The translations under genes and the position numbers were made by a program. Source: Clostridiales bacterium UBA1389 (GTDB taxonomy: Bacteria > Bacillota > Clostridia > Oscillospirales > CAG-382). From it: a DNA stretch of 15,621 nt. This document shows, piece after piece, positions 1-8,325 of the stretch. A model generated the notes under the pieces. That model was not told where the DNA came from. It did no database searches and saw only the letters and a list, made by a program, of their open reading frames with translations. Position 1 is the stretch's first letter. Each line of letters begins with the position of its first letter. Where the stretch lies: the NCBI GenBank assembly GCA_002305335.1, contig DBQR01000016.1, forward strand, positions 12,510 through 28,130, in the 5' to 3' direction.

Positions 1-406
1 TGAAGCAAATAGTTACAAGTGGAACAGTAACAGAGGCTGTCTTATAATTAATGGGGAATTTGTAACAGGTGATCTTAATATTTCCCTGATTGTTGAAGAT
101 ATTCGATATATGATTTCCTGGCTTTTCAATGGTAGTACCAGTGGAAGTATTTCGGATGTTGAAGGTAATGCTATACCACATATTGATCAGAACAATTTTC
201 CTGTTGAGTATCAAATTAATGCAGGTGAATATTTTTGTTTTTATGTTATAGTTCCAAGGGTGTACAGTATAACAATTTACAAATCTGGCTTGAAACCATT
301 TGACGGAACTTATAATTGTGAATATGATAATGAGTTTAAAGGCTATTTAGTACAAATTATAATAGCAAGTATAAATAGTGACTTAATAGTTTATATAAAT
401 GAATAG
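1..406 (+). CDS. Unrecognised protein, C-terminal part only (5' end outside the window)
   Basis: The reading frame is open from base 2 to the TAA-type stop at 404-406, so the gene starts upstream of the window and about 134 codons are visible. An ATG at 110 exists but has no convincing ribosome binding site, and the open frame before it reads like protein, so I treat 110 as internal. The visible part is rich in alternating hydrophobic and polar residues (for example the stretch ending SDLIVYINE), suggesting a beta-sandwich. There are no membrane segments or catalytic motifs I can name. Base composition is much more AT-rich than the genes from 842 onward, which hints at a different origin. A weak AT-rich inverted repeat (429-436 with 446-453) follows the stop and could be a poor terminator. 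Function unknown. Confidence 0.6.
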   Translation, partial: EANSYKWNSNRGCLIINGEFVTGDLNISLIVEDIRYMISWLFNGSTSGSISDVEGNAIPHIDQNNFPVEYQINAGEYFCFYVIVPRVYSITIYKSGLKPFDGTYNCEYDNEFKGYLVQIIIASINSDLIVYINE

Positions 407-458
407 ATGTTACAATAATAAAATTAATAATAAATGTTAATGTATCATTTATTTATAA

Positions 459-698
459 GAAATCAGGCAGCGGTATATACCGTTCGGAAATCTACACTAT
501 GTTGCCACGGCTTTAGCCTGCAAGCTCTGTGCTCTTTCCAAGAAGTCGGGGGGTGCAAATCCCTGCAACGGCTGGTGCCTTGACCCCATGATTGCCATGC
601 TATGCGAAGCGGGCGGGGTAAAAGAAACCGATATCGAAATAAACAGCACCCTTATGGATGCCGACTGCTGTAAAATTACCGTAAAGCTTAACGAATAG
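459..698 (+). pseudogene. 5'-truncated remnant of a Cys-rich hypothetical protein
   Basis: The frame 459-698 is open for 79 codons after a TAA at 456-458 and ends with TAG at 696-698, but contains no ATG, GTG or TTG near its beginning. Its translation looks like real protein: a helix with paired Cys (ALACKLCALSKKSGG), then NPCNGWCLDPMIAML, an acidic segment (VKETDIEI), and a final strand ending DADCCKITVKLNE. The C-terminal pattern of Gly-containing helix, acidic strand and Cys-rich strand is vaguely like 4-vinyl-reductase (V4R)-type domains, but I cannot assign a family. The start of coding-like sequence coincides with the change from AT-rich to more GC-rich DNA, so it is probably the tail of a gene cut by a rearrangement. 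An antisense frame over the same bases is a shadow. Confidence 0.5.
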
Positions 699-744
699 AG
701 GAAATTTATAAGCAACTTCCATATGGCGGGTACAGGGTATGTGT

Positions 745-766
745 TTTTACTGCTTCGGCAGTAAAA
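745..766 (+). other. Perfect hairpin with TTCG tetraloop
   Basis: A 9-bp perfect stem, TTTTACTGC pairing with GCAGTAAAA, closes a TTCG loop. The T-run is on the 5' side and the A-run on the 3' side, the reverse of an intrinsic terminator on this strand. It sits about 35 bp upstream of the -10 of the next gene, so it may be an operator-like dyad or a leftover structure. Confidence 0.5.
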
Positions 767-799
767 TGTAAATTTTATACTTCCATTATTTTGGAAATG

Positions 800-808
800 T
801 GGTATAAT
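800..808 (+). promoter_or_regulatory. Extended -10 promoter for the CapA/beta-lactamase-like gene
   Basis: TGGTATAAT matches the extended -10 form (TGnTATAAT). No good -35 hexamer lies 16-18 nt upstream, as is common for extended -10 promoters. It is 33 bp before the ATG at 842, and GAGGA ends about 7 nt before that ATG as the ribosome binding site. A short dyad (TTCCA at 781-785, TGGAA at 792-796) abuts the promoter. Confidence 0.6.
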
Positions 809-841
809 ATATGATATCACATTCAAATAAGAGGAAGACAG

Positions 842-3103
842 ATGCGGTTTTTAAAGCAACTCATTATATTTATGCTTGCAATGTTCCTTTTAACATCCTG
901 TGTATCGGTTTCTCCGGCGGGTGGATATAATAATTCGTCGGAAGGCGGGGAAAGCATATCATCAGCCCAGGATAACTCGCTAAATACAACCTACGAAAGC
1001 TCCGAAACCTCGGATTACTCCGAAAGTTCGGAGGATGAGTCTTCGGAAACCGAATCCGGCGAACAGGAAAGCTCGGAAGTCTCTGCCGAACCGACTTTGC
1101 AGGATTTGTATTTACAGATTGACGAAAACCGGGAACGCCTTGACGGCTTTATGACAGATAAGCTGGACTTTGCTTTTTTCGGGTGGATTTATAATCATTT
1201 CGGTAATGATGTGATAAACAGCATAACCGAATCGGTTAAAGAGGGAAGTTATGGCTATGATTTGCTTTACCACCTTACCGGTATGACCGGCAAGGTGTTG
1301 TATGACGAATTCCTTGAAAGGTACAGCCCCCAAAGTTCGGCATATGAAAGCAATATCATAAAACAAGAAGCCAAAAACGGCGGCAATACGGTTATTGTAA
1401 TCTGCGGCGACATTTCCCTTGCCGACAACTGGCGGAATATGACCCATTTGACGAAAACGGGGAAATCCATAACCGATTTCATTGACGAAGGCTTTCTTTC
1501 CGAAATGCGTTCCGCCGATATAACTTTGGCAAACAACGAGTTTGCCATAAGCGAAAGGGGCACCCCTCTGGAAGGGAAAACATATACTCTTAAGGCAAAG
1601 CCGGAAAATATCGAAATGTACAAAACCATAGGTGTAAACCTTGTTTCCCTTGCCAACAACCATGTGTACGACTACGGTAAGGAGGCATTTCTTGACACGT
1701 TAGACAGCCTGAAGGATGAAGGTATTCCCTACATCGGAGGGGGAGGGAATATTGAGGAGGCAATGAAACCCCAATATTACATTATAAACGGCAGGAAAAT
1801 CGCTTTTGTGGCGGGTAACCGGTCGGAAAAATACATATTTCCCCCCGCCGCAGGAAACGATACCCCCGGCGTGTTAAGGTGTTATGAAACCGAACTGATG
1901 AAACAATCTGTTTCCGAAGCAAAGGGAAACGCGGATTTTGTGGTAGCCTATCTCCACTGGGGGGATGAATTTGAAGATAAATTCAATAAAACCCAGCAGT
2001 CACAGGGTTATGAATACATAGATGCAGGTGCGGATCTGGTGGTGGGGTCCCACACCCACTGTCTGCAGGGGGCGGAATTCTACAAGGGAAAGCCGATAGT
2101 CTACAGCTTGGGCAACTTCTGGTTTTCGGGCAATAAAGAAGAAATGGGAATGCTGAAAATCAATATAAACAGCGAAGGTTCGGCGGAATACTGCATAATC
2201 CCCGGAAGGGAAGACAGTTTCAGCACCCTTCGGGGAAAGGGAAATGACCTTAAAACCCTGCTTGACTATTTTGAAGGTATTTCAAAGGATATTTCCATAA
2301 GTGAAGACGGACATCTAATGCCGGGAAGCCCGGAGAAAAACTATACAACCAACGTAACCGATAAGGAAAAGCTGGAAAAATTAAAAGCCCTTGCGGATTA
2401 TATTGACGCCGACGGAAGGATCAGCGTTTATTTCAGATCCTCCGACGGGAGTTACTTTACCGCCGGAACCAATAAAAAGCTTATCTGCGCCAGTACAATC
2501 AAGGGGCCTTATTCGCTTTATCTTCTGAAAATGGCGGATAAAGGGGAACTCGACCTTAATGAGGAACTGGAACTGAAGGAGGATCAGATCTGGCGGGGAG
2601 CCGGGATTATAAAAAATTCCCCTGTGGGTACAAAATATACCGTACGGGAACTTATAAAATTAGCCATTGAAATAAGCGACAACACCGCATATAAAATGCT
2701 TATTGACCGCTTCGGGACAGCCGGTTTTAATAAATATGCCGCCTCCATGGGCTACGGCATAAGCCTTATTAGGGGAAACGGCTACGGCTACTGCACTTCA
2801 GAGGATATGGGTAAACTGTATTATGAAATTTATGAATATCAAGGGGAAAATTCGGGTTTCCTCATCGACTGCCTGCTTAACACCAAGTACAGCGAACAGA
2901 TAGAAAAGGCGTTAAGCAAATATCCCGTCGCCCAGAAATACGGCAATCAGGGGGGAAGCAGCGGTTACCATGACGTGGCTATTGTTTATTCGCCCACCCC
3001 CTTTGTGCTTTCGGTTTTCACCACAATCGATGCGGATTCCCAAAATGCAACTCAACCCTTCAGATATATCGCAACGGAGATTGACAGGATATTTAACGGG
3101 TAA
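842..3103 (+). CDS. Lipoprotein: CapA/PgsA-like domain fused to class A beta-lactamase-like serine hydrolase
   Basis: 753 aa. Residues 1-20 form a lipoprotein signal peptide with lipobox LLTSC (Cys20), followed by a Ser/Glu-rich linker to about residue 80. Residues about 180-450 match the CapA/PgsA (poly-gamma-glutamate synthesis, metallophosphatase-like) family: CGDISL near 188, NNE, LANNHVYDYG near 272, YLHWGDE near 371, GSHTHCLQG near 402 and YSLGNFWF. Residues about 505-753 match class A beta-lactamase-like transpeptidase folds: STIK (SxxK) near 550 and SDN near 612. The usual KTG triad is replaced by QGGSSG near 703. Polymer handling or cell-wall hydrolase/peptidase action at the outer membrane face is inferred; antibiotic hydrolysis is not shown. 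It has its own promoter and stands alone. ATG 842 is preceded by a good ribosome binding site. Confidence 0.85.
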   Translation: MRFLKQLIIFMLAMFLLTSCVSVSPAGGYNNSSEGGESISSAQDNSLNTTYESSETSDYSESSEDESSETESGEQESSEVSAEPTLQDLYLQIDENRERLDGFMTDKLDFAFFGWIYNHFGNDVINSITESVKEGSYGYDLLYHLTGMTGKVLYDEFLERYSPQSSAYESNIIKQEAKNGGNTVIVICGDISLADNWRNMTHLTKTGKSITDFIDEGFLSEMRSADITLANNEFAISERGTPLEGKTYTLKAKPENIEMYKTIGVNLVSLANNHVYDYGKEAFLDTLDSLKDEGIPYIGGGGNIEEAMKPQYYIINGRKIAFVAGNRSEKYIFPPAAGNDTPGVLRCYETELMKQSVSEAKGNADFVVAYLHWGDEFEDKFNKTQQSQGYEYIDAGADLVVGSHTHCLQGAEFYKGKPIVYSLGNFWFSGNKEEMGMLKININSEGSAEYCIIPGREDSFSTLRGKGNDLKTLLDYFEGISKDISISEDGHLMPGSPEKNYTTNVTDKEKLEKLKALADYIDADGRISVYFRSSDGSYFTAGTNKKLICASTIKGPYSLYLLKMADKGELDLNEELELKEDQIWRGAGIIKNSPVGTKYTVRELIKLAIEISDNTAYKMLIDRFGTAGFNKYAASMGYGISLIRGNGYGYCTSEDMGKLYYEIYEYQGENSGFLIDCLLNTKYSEQIEKALSKYPVAQKYGNQGGSSGYHDVAIVYSPTPFVLSVFTTIDADSQNATQPFRYIATEIDRIFNG

Positions 3104-3146
3104 ATATCTTTTGTTATGGATTAATTCAATAAGCATTGACACATAT

Positions 3147-3174
3147 AAAAAGCAGCGGATGCCGCTGCTTTTGT
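3147..3174. terminator. Bidirectional intrinsic terminator between convergent genes
   Basis: An 11-bp perfect stem (AAAAGCAGCGG pairing with CCGCTGCTTTT, 3148-3158 with 3162-3172) has an ATG loop. It has a T-run on both strands and lies between the plus-strand gene ending at 3103 and the minus-strand gene ending at 3188, so it can terminate both. Confidence 0.85.
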
Positions 3175-3187
3175 GTTTATATTTGTC

Positions 3188-5545
3188 TTACGGTGTTTCG
3201 GTATCATATACGGGGCGCTTTTTGGTGTGGGTGTTAACGAAATCGATGTAATCGTACATAGTAATGGGTTTGGAATAATAGAAGCCCTGTATTATGGTAC
3301 AGCCTAAGCGTTTCAGCCGTTCCACCTGGTCATAGGTTTCCACACCTTCCTGGGTAATTTTCATTCCCAGGTCGTCGGCAAGTTTGATAATCGAACTGAG
3401 AAGGGTATCGTCCTTTTTGGGGTCCATCCCCGGCTTGATGAAGAACTGGTCCAGCTTGAGTTCGTCCATGGGGAGTTCCTTCAGTATGCTGTAGGAGGCA
3501 TAACCCGAACCGAAGTCGTCGATAGAGCACTTGAAGCCCTCCGAACGCAGCTGTATTATTATCCGGTTGAGCTCCTCATAGTTTTCCTGAGCAAAGCTTT
3601 CGGTAAATTCAATCATTATATAGCCGTCGGCTATCTGGTATTTTTTCTTTGTGGAGACATAAAACTCAAGAAAACCTTCCTGCATGGCGGTAACCCTTGA
3701 AACGTTTACCGAAACCGGCACTATGCGGTACCCCTGCTCCACCGCCTTATGGAGATAGCTGCACACCTGCTCGTAAACATATCTGTCCAGCTTTGATATA
3801 AAACCGTTGTTTTCAAACAATGATATGAATTCGTTTGGCATGATATATGCCTTTTCCTTTGAATCATACCACCTTACGAGGGCTTCCGCTCCTTCAAGCC
3901 GGTCGTACTTTATGTTAAGCTTGGGCTGAAAGAATACCTGGAAATCCCCGTTTTTCAAGGAATATTCCATCTTGCCTTCCATCTCCCGCTCCCGTTCCTC
4001 CCGTTGTCCCATGTCGGAATTGTAGAAGATATACACCCGGTTGTCGGTATTCAGCTTCATCCGCAAGGCAAGCATGGCTCTTTCCAGCATCTGCTGGATA
4101 GAGGTATTTTCCTTACGGTCGACGGGATAAATGCCGAACCCCAAACGGATGTTGTAGTTGTCTTTCTTGAATCCGGGGAAGTTGTAGCCCAAAGCGTTTA
4201 TTATCTTGACCCGGTTTATGATATCTGTATTTTCGTTGTATCGGATAAGGGCGCAGAACTTGTTGTCGGAAATATAGGCGTAGCTTTCGCTGTTGGTTAT
4301 GAACTTGTCAAGTACCTTGCCGATGAACTGAAGCACCACCGTGGCGGTGTCCTCATCGTAGGCTTTTTTAATGTAAGGGAGGTTTTCCACCGCGATATAC
4401 AGCATGGCATAACCGGCGGTGCGGTTTATGGAAATCAGGTCCTCGGCGTCTATGGTAAACTTCTTGTAGGAACGGCAGCCCACTATGGGGTCGATGTTGT
4501 CGGACTTGTAAAGCTGACGTTTGTAGTACCCACGTATGGCCACCACCACACCGAACATTATGGTGAAAATGATAACCATCATTACCACGGCGCCGCCCAG
4601 CCTGGCTATGAATTCATAGCTGCCGGTAAAGATAACATCGGGGTTATATACCTTCGCCACATACAGCTTACCCGCGTCAACCTTAACCGGGGAAAAGGCG
4701 ACGGCATAGTTTTCGCCGCTTATTTTCAGAATCTCGCTTTCGCCTTCCCCTTTGTACGCCAACTGTAACAGCTTGTTTACCTTTTCCTTGTCGTTGGAAG
4801 CTTCGGTAAGCAGATTTACCAGGTTGTTGGTGGTACGGATATTATTGAAAATTCCGCTGACGAATTTATGGTTTATAATGCTTCCCGAACCCGAAGCAAT
4901 ACAGGCATATTCGAAGTTATGTTCTTCGGTATCGTCAAAGGCGGAAATACCCGAAAAAATAACCTCCATTTTTATAAACAGCACCACGCTGTCGATAAAC
5001 TCGCAGTTCGGCAGGGCTATGACAAAAGCCATGCATTTGTCGGTGCGGGTATCCGCCTCATATACGGCGGAGGTGACACCGGTTATTCCTTTGTCCGCCA
5101 GCTCCAGAACCAGCTGGTTTTCCTGATTGGGGTACAAAAAGGAATCGTCAATGGCGGCGGAATAGTATTCCTTGCCGTCTCTGAAATACCGGGCGGTCGC
5201 AATACCGGTGACATTTTCGCTTTTCATAAGGCTGTCAATATATACGGAAAGGCTGCCGGCGGCTTCCTCGATGCTTTTGGCATTGTCCAGCACCGAGAGA
5301 CCGGATATATATTCCGAAAGGCGTTTTGAAATAAGGGAGTTTAGCTCCTCCGCTTGGGAGTCTGCCATCGCCGAAGCAAGGTAACGGATGTTTTCCTCAA
5401 TATTTCCAAGGAATATGGATGTAGCGGAGGAAAAGTAAATGATAAGTATTACCGAAACGACTACAAGCACCCCTACCGATGCCTTGATAAGGGTGGAACG
5501 GAATATTGTTTTTTTTATGTTTCCGAATATACCGCGGCGTGCCAT
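3188..5545 (-). CDS. Membrane sensor with degenerate GGDEF and intact EAL domain (predicted c-di-GMP phosphodiesterase)
   Basis: 785 aa. A first membrane helix lies at about residues 18-42, an extracellular sensor region of about 270 aa (Cache-like by architecture only) follows, and a second helix lies at about 312-338. A GGDEF-like domain covers about 350-500, but the signature is SDNKF near residue 427, so cyclase activity is unlikely; such domains often bind GTP and regulate the EAL partner. The EAL domain (about 525-770) keeps EALVRW near 555, SVNVS, EFTES, IDDFGSGYAS near 676, KLDQFF near 697, QEGVE near 733 and QGFYYSKPI, i.e. all expected metal and catalytic positions. Predicted role: hydrolysis of c-di-GMP in response to an external signal. 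It is the last gene of its unit, 2 bp after the preceding stop, with only a weak ribosome binding site, which suggests translational coupling. Confidence 0.92.
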   Translation of the reverse strand: MARRGIFGNIKKTIFRSTLIKASVGVLVVVSVILIIYFSSATSIFLGNIEENIRYLASAMADSQAEELNSLISKRLSEYISGLSVLDNAKSIEEAAGSLSVYIDSLMKSENVTGIATARYFRDGKEYYSAAIDDSFLYPNQENQLVLELADKGITGVTSAVYEADTRTDKCMAFVIALPNCEFIDSVVLFIKMEVIFSGISAFDDTEEHNFEYACIASGSGSIINHKFVSGIFNNIRTTNNLVNLLTEASNDKEKVNKLLQLAYKGEGESEILKISGENYAVAFSPVKVDAGKLYVAKVYNPDVIFTGSYEFIARLGGAVVMMVIIFTIMFGVVVAIRGYYKRQLYKSDNIDPIVGCRSYKKFTIDAEDLISINRTAGYAMLYIAVENLPYIKKAYDEDTATVVLQFIGKVLDKFITNSESYAYISDNKFCALIRYNENTDIINRVKIINALGYNFPGFKKDNYNIRLGFGIYPVDRKENTSIQQMLERAMLALRMKLNTDNRVYIFYNSDMGQREEREREMEGKMEYSLKNGDFQVFFQPKLNIKYDRLEGAEALVRWYDSKEKAYIMPNEFISLFENNGFISKLDRYVYEQVCSYLHKAVEQGYRIVPVSVNVSRVTAMQEGFLEFYVSTKKKYQIADGYIMIEFTESFAQENYEELNRIIIQLRSEGFKCSIDDFGSGYASYSILKELPMDELKLDQFFIKPGMDPKKDDTLLSSIIKLADDLGMKITQEGVETYDQVERLKRLGCTIIQGFYYSKPITMYDYIDFVNTHTKKRPVYDTETP

Positions 5546-5547
5546 GT

Positions 5548-5784
5548 CTATTTGACTAACTTAAGTTCGTCAAGCTGCTTCTGAAGGTCGTGCATTTTAT
5601 CCCTGAGATCGTTTATGACAGCGGTATGCTTGTTGAAGTAATCCACATCCTCGTCACTGGGGACGGAATTGGTAAGAATGGCCTCCACAAGAGCAGCCTG
5701 GGAGCGAATACGCTTTTTTTCCACAAGCTCGATGGCCTTTTGATACCCTTTGATTTTTCTTTTGATTCTCAACTTCTCAAACAT
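5548..5784 (-). CDS. Small charged coiled-coil protein
   Basis: 78 aa, unrecognised. The sequence is helical and Lys/Arg/Glu-rich (for example IKGYQKAIELVEKKRIRSQ at the N-terminus and LRDKMHDLQKQLDEL near the C-terminus). It has no membrane segment and no Cys. The ATG overlaps the end of the upstream signal peptidase gene by 8 bp (ATGTTTGA), with AGGCGG about 11 nt upstream, and the stop is 2 bp before the EAL gene. This packing argues that it is a real gene and an accessory or adaptor of the neighbours. Its partner is unknown. Confidence 0.75.
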   Translation of the reverse strand: MFEKLRIKRKIKGYQKAIELVEKKRIRSQAALVEAILTNSVPSDEDVDYFNKHTAVINDLRDKMHDLQKQLDELKLVK

Positions 5785-6454
5785 TGCCGTTTGTTCCGCC
5801 TTTCGTGTGGTTTGTGTTGTTTTCGGAATCCGGATTTTCCGTATTCTGATTTTTAAGCTTTTCTACTTCCTGTTGAACAAGGGCATCGATTTCCTTATTT
5901 TTCATGCTTTTGGTTTCTTTTTTAATATCCTTGACCGAGGAAAACACTATAATTGCGACGGTAAGAAGTATAACCGGCCAGAACACAAAGGGCTTTGAAA
6001 CCACCGAAAATATTCCTCCAAGGCTCTTTAGGGTTTTGACATACCTGCCGTACACCTTTTCTCCCTTTGCGGTGACGTTGTCCTTGGTGTGATTTGCGTC
6101 GCCCTTGGTTACGAATTCGATACTGCCGTCAGCGTTTACGATTATTTCCTCCACCCGGTGGGTGTTGGGCTTATCCTTAATGGTTGGCTCGTCGGACTTA
6201 AAGGTAATGACATCTCCCACTTTAATGTCCTTCGGGGATACCTTTTCAATGAGTATGAATTCCCCCGGATTTATGACCGGCTTCATGCTTCCGGTCTGAA
6301 TCCGGACAACGCCGTAGCCGAAAAGCATGGGGAGGTTACCGGTAATAAAGCAGACAATAAGCCAGACGGCTATTAATGCGATTATCCCCGTTCCAATATA
6401 TCCTGCGGTTTTCCATACTTTTTTGGTCTTTTTATTTGCGGGATTGCTTGTCAT
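5777..6454 (-). CDS. Signal peptidase I, SipW-like (Ser-His type), copy 1
   Basis: 225 aa. An N-terminal membrane helix lies at about 18-37. The catalytic Ser is in TGSMKP (Ser56), and NTHRV places a His at 99 where classical bacterial enzymes have Lys, which defines the archaeal/ER/SipW type. GDANHT near 119 matches the family's Gly-Asp box. A second helix (about 157-173) is followed by a cytoplasmic Lys/Glu/Asn-rich tail of about 50 aa. Known SipW enzymes cut the signal peptides of TasA/camelysin-type matrix proteins, and two proteins with such signal peptides are encoded at 13695-12820 and 11858-11079. It starts 1 nt after the upstream stop (TGA T ATG), with AAAGG as ribosome binding site. 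Substrate choice between the two copies cannot be read from sequence. Confidence 0.9.
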   Translation of the reverse strand: MTSNPANKKTKKVWKTAGYIGTGIIALIAVWLIVCFITGNLPMLFGYGVVRIQTGSMKPVINPGEFILIEKVSPKDIKVGDVITFKSDEPTIKDKPNTHRVEEIIVNADGSIEFVTKGDANHTKDNVTAKGEKVYGRYVKTLKSLGGIFSVVSKPFVFWPVILLTVAIIVFSSVKDIKKETKSMKNKEIDALVQQEVEKLKNQNTENPDSENNTNHTKGGTNGNV

Positions 6455-6455
6455 A

Positions 6456-8297
6456 TCATTTACCTTTACGTTTTGTAGTGCCTAACGTCTTTTTAATCTG
6501 TTTTTTCTTTTTGCGTCCTATATTTTTATTAACCGTTTCCGAAGGGCCTTCCCCATCGTTTCGGGTAATTTTTTCATCCGCTTTCGGGGATGGTGTCAAC
6601 TCTTTTCCCTTTTTACGGGAATACTTCTTTTCCCGCAGTGCTCTGAGTTCGGCGGCCCGGCGTTTCTTTTCTTCGGCAAGTATCCTTGCCGCTTCTTCGG
6701 CTGCCCGTTTGGCGGCTGTAATTATTTCTTCCTCCGCCTTGCGTCTTGCTTCTTCTTCGGCTCTTAAGCGGGCTTCTTCCTCTGCTTTACGTTTGGCTTC
6801 CTCCTCGGCAAGTTTTCGTGCTTCTTCCTCTGCCTTCAGACGGATTTCCTCTTCAACCTTGCGTCTTGCCTCCTCTTCGGCTTGCAGACGGGCTTCTTCC
6901 TCTTCGGCCTTCCGTTTTGCTTCTTCCTCGGCTTTAAGCCTTGCCGCCTCTTCTTCCTGTCTGCGTTTTGCCTCGGCTATGGCTCTGTCTATTTCCTTAA
7001 GGGTTTCCTCCGCTCCGAGGGATGCTTCAATGGCGGTGCGTATTTCAAGTTCCGACGCCGAAAGCTTTTTCTTTCCCGCCGCCTTGGTTACCGAGACCAG
7101 CTTCTGATAGCGGGAATCATTGATATTGTACTCGTCGGAGGATATTTCCTTGATTTCGGTGTCGAATTTGGGCTGAAGGGGAGTGTCTGTCTTATATTCC
7201 GAAAGAGAACGTTCCTCATCGGTGATTTCGCCTATCTTTGACCTGAAAATAAGGTACTGGATGGCGAGCATGGAATACAGCTCTTTTACATAGGCTTCAT
7301 CCAGGTCCTCCGCGGTTTCCTCCACCACCATATTATAGCCCACGTTTTCATAACCTTCGATAAACTGGTACAGCGCAAGGCATTGGCGGAGATAGCGGTT
7401 TTTGGTCATGGCGTTGGTGTGCATTACCGGCGGGCGGATGAAATTCTGCCCCATGGTCTTGCAGAATTCCGAAGTCATATAGGCGGTAACCACCTCATTC
7501 AGGTGTTCCACCCGTTTCCATATATCGGTGGTATAGACGCTGTTTTTTAGCTTTGCGTTTTCCTCCGGCTGTTCGGAAAGTTCGATACCGAAGCTGAATT
7601 TTCCCTTGATTCCGCCGTTTACGAAATCGGAGGTAAAATTAAGGGAAGTCACCTTTTCGTCCCTGCCGTACTTTTTCGCGGTGATATACCGCTTGTTGAC
7701 AAAGAGATACAGCTTATGGATAAGGGTATTTATAAACTTGTTTTCGTAGGTGAATATGGTTTCGTCCCGGTAGACGTTAAGGATTTTGGAGGGAATAATC
7801 ATATCCCCCTCCACCTTGTTTATATAGTCGCTGTGCTGGGCAAGGTGGCGGATTGACCGGCTGGTTATGTTTTTGGACATCTCTATGGGGAGCACCTTGT
7901 CGGTTTCCTCGATAAAGCGAAAGGGGTTGCGTATAAGGCTGTCGATGGCCATAAGGCAGTCCTCTATGGCGGCAACCCATTGCTCGTCGATGGCTTTCAG
8001 AAGATACCGCTTTCTCAGGGAAACCTTAGCCGCCCCTTCGGCTATCATGTTGATTATTTCGGGGTAGAAGTCATAGCTTGAAACCAGCTCGGTTATAAAG
8101 AACATGGTGTCGTCAAAAACTTCCTTAAAGGATTCCGGGTTGTCCGGCACCCTTTCGGGGGATTCCTGCTCGACCGTATCTTCGGTATTGTTTATATAAA
8201 TATTTTCAAAATCGGTATTTTTAGCTTCCGGAGCAGTGTCATCGGTTTCCGGAAGAGGGGGGATATTCAGTTTTTCCGGATTGCCGGTAACAGCCAT
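6456..8297 (-). CDS. DUF2357-like (McrC N-domain-like) protein with long TolA-like coiled coil
   Basis: 613 aa, soluble. Residues 1-60 are acidic and Pro-rich. Residues about 110-300 resemble the DUF2357 domain found in McrC-like partners of McrB-type ATPases: IRNPFRFIEE, RSIRHLAQHSDYI, PSKILNVYRDETIFTYENKF and later an RPPVMHTNAMTKN segment. I assign this by pattern, without a search. Residues about 432-560 are a long Ala/Glu/Lys/Arg coiled coil built on AEEEA-type repeats, then a very basic tail. No PD-(D/E)xK nuclease signature is evident after the DUF2357-like part, unlike true McrC. It lies directly after the AAA+ ATPase gene, the order expected for an McrB-McrC-like pair, but between signal peptidase genes. 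Role inferred: adaptor or scaffold driven by the ATPase. The ribosome binding site is weak (AAAGG, about 11 nt). Confidence 0.7.
   Translation of the reverse strand: MAVTGNPEKLNIPPLPETDDTAPEAKNTDFENIYINNTEDTVEQESPERVPDNPESFKEVFDDTMFFITELVSSYDFYPEIINMIAEGAAKVSLRKRYLLKAIDEQWVAAIEDCLMAIDSLIRNPFRFIEETDKVLPIEMSKNITSRSIRHLAQHSDYINKVEGDMIIPSKILNVYRDETIFTYENKFINTLIHKLYLFVNKRYITAKKYGRDEKVTSLNFTSDFVNGGIKGKFSFGIELSEQPEENAKLKNSVYTTDIWKRVEHLNEVVTAYMTSEFCKTMGQNFIRPPVMHTNAMTKNRYLRQCLALYQFIEGYENVGYNMVVEETAEDLDEAYVKELYSMLAIQYLIFRSKIGEITDEERSLSEYKTDTPLQPKFDTEIKEISSDEYNINDSRYQKLVSVTKAAGKKKLSASELEIRTAIEASLGAEETLKEIDRAIAEAKRRQEEEAARLKAEEEAKRKAEEEEARLQAEEEARRKVEEEIRLKAEEEARKLAEEEAKRKAEEEARLRAEEEARRKAEEEIITAAKRAAEEAARILAEEKKRRAAELRALREKKYSRKKGKELTPSPKADEKITRNDGEGPSETVNKNIGRKKKKQIKKTLGTTKRKGK
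6620..7000 (-). repeat. Imperfect repeats encoding the AEEEA-type coiled coil
   Basis: On the plus strand, words such as GCTTCTTCCTC and GCTTCTTCTTCGGC recur roughly every 30-45 bp and alternate with Lys/Arg-coding triplets. This is the DNA image of the coiled coil of the DUF2357-like protein. It is liable to length change by slippage and produces long Ser/Ala-rich shadow frames on the opposite strand. Confidence 0.7.
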
Positions 8298-8325
8298 TTA
8301 TATTTCTGCCTTTCTTTTCTTTATT

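Noticed and set aside
745..766. TTCG hairpin as an intrinsic terminator
   Set aside because: The T-run precedes the stem instead of following it on the plus strand, and on the minus strand no gene ends there.
1112..1663. 183-codon minus-strand frame opposite the CapA-like domain
   Set aside because: The plus strand carries the CapA signatures; the opposite frame has no motif or ribosome binding site.
4004..4768. 254-codon plus-strand frame opposite the EAL sensor gene
   Set aside because: The minus strand encodes an unmistakable GGDEF/EAL protein with matching motifs; this frame shows no domain and is His/Gly/Val-rich as expected for a shadow.
6376..7107. Long Ser/Ala-rich plus-strand reading frame
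   Set aside because: It is the antisense image of the AEEEA coiled-coil repeats; low-complexity composition, no ribosome binding site.
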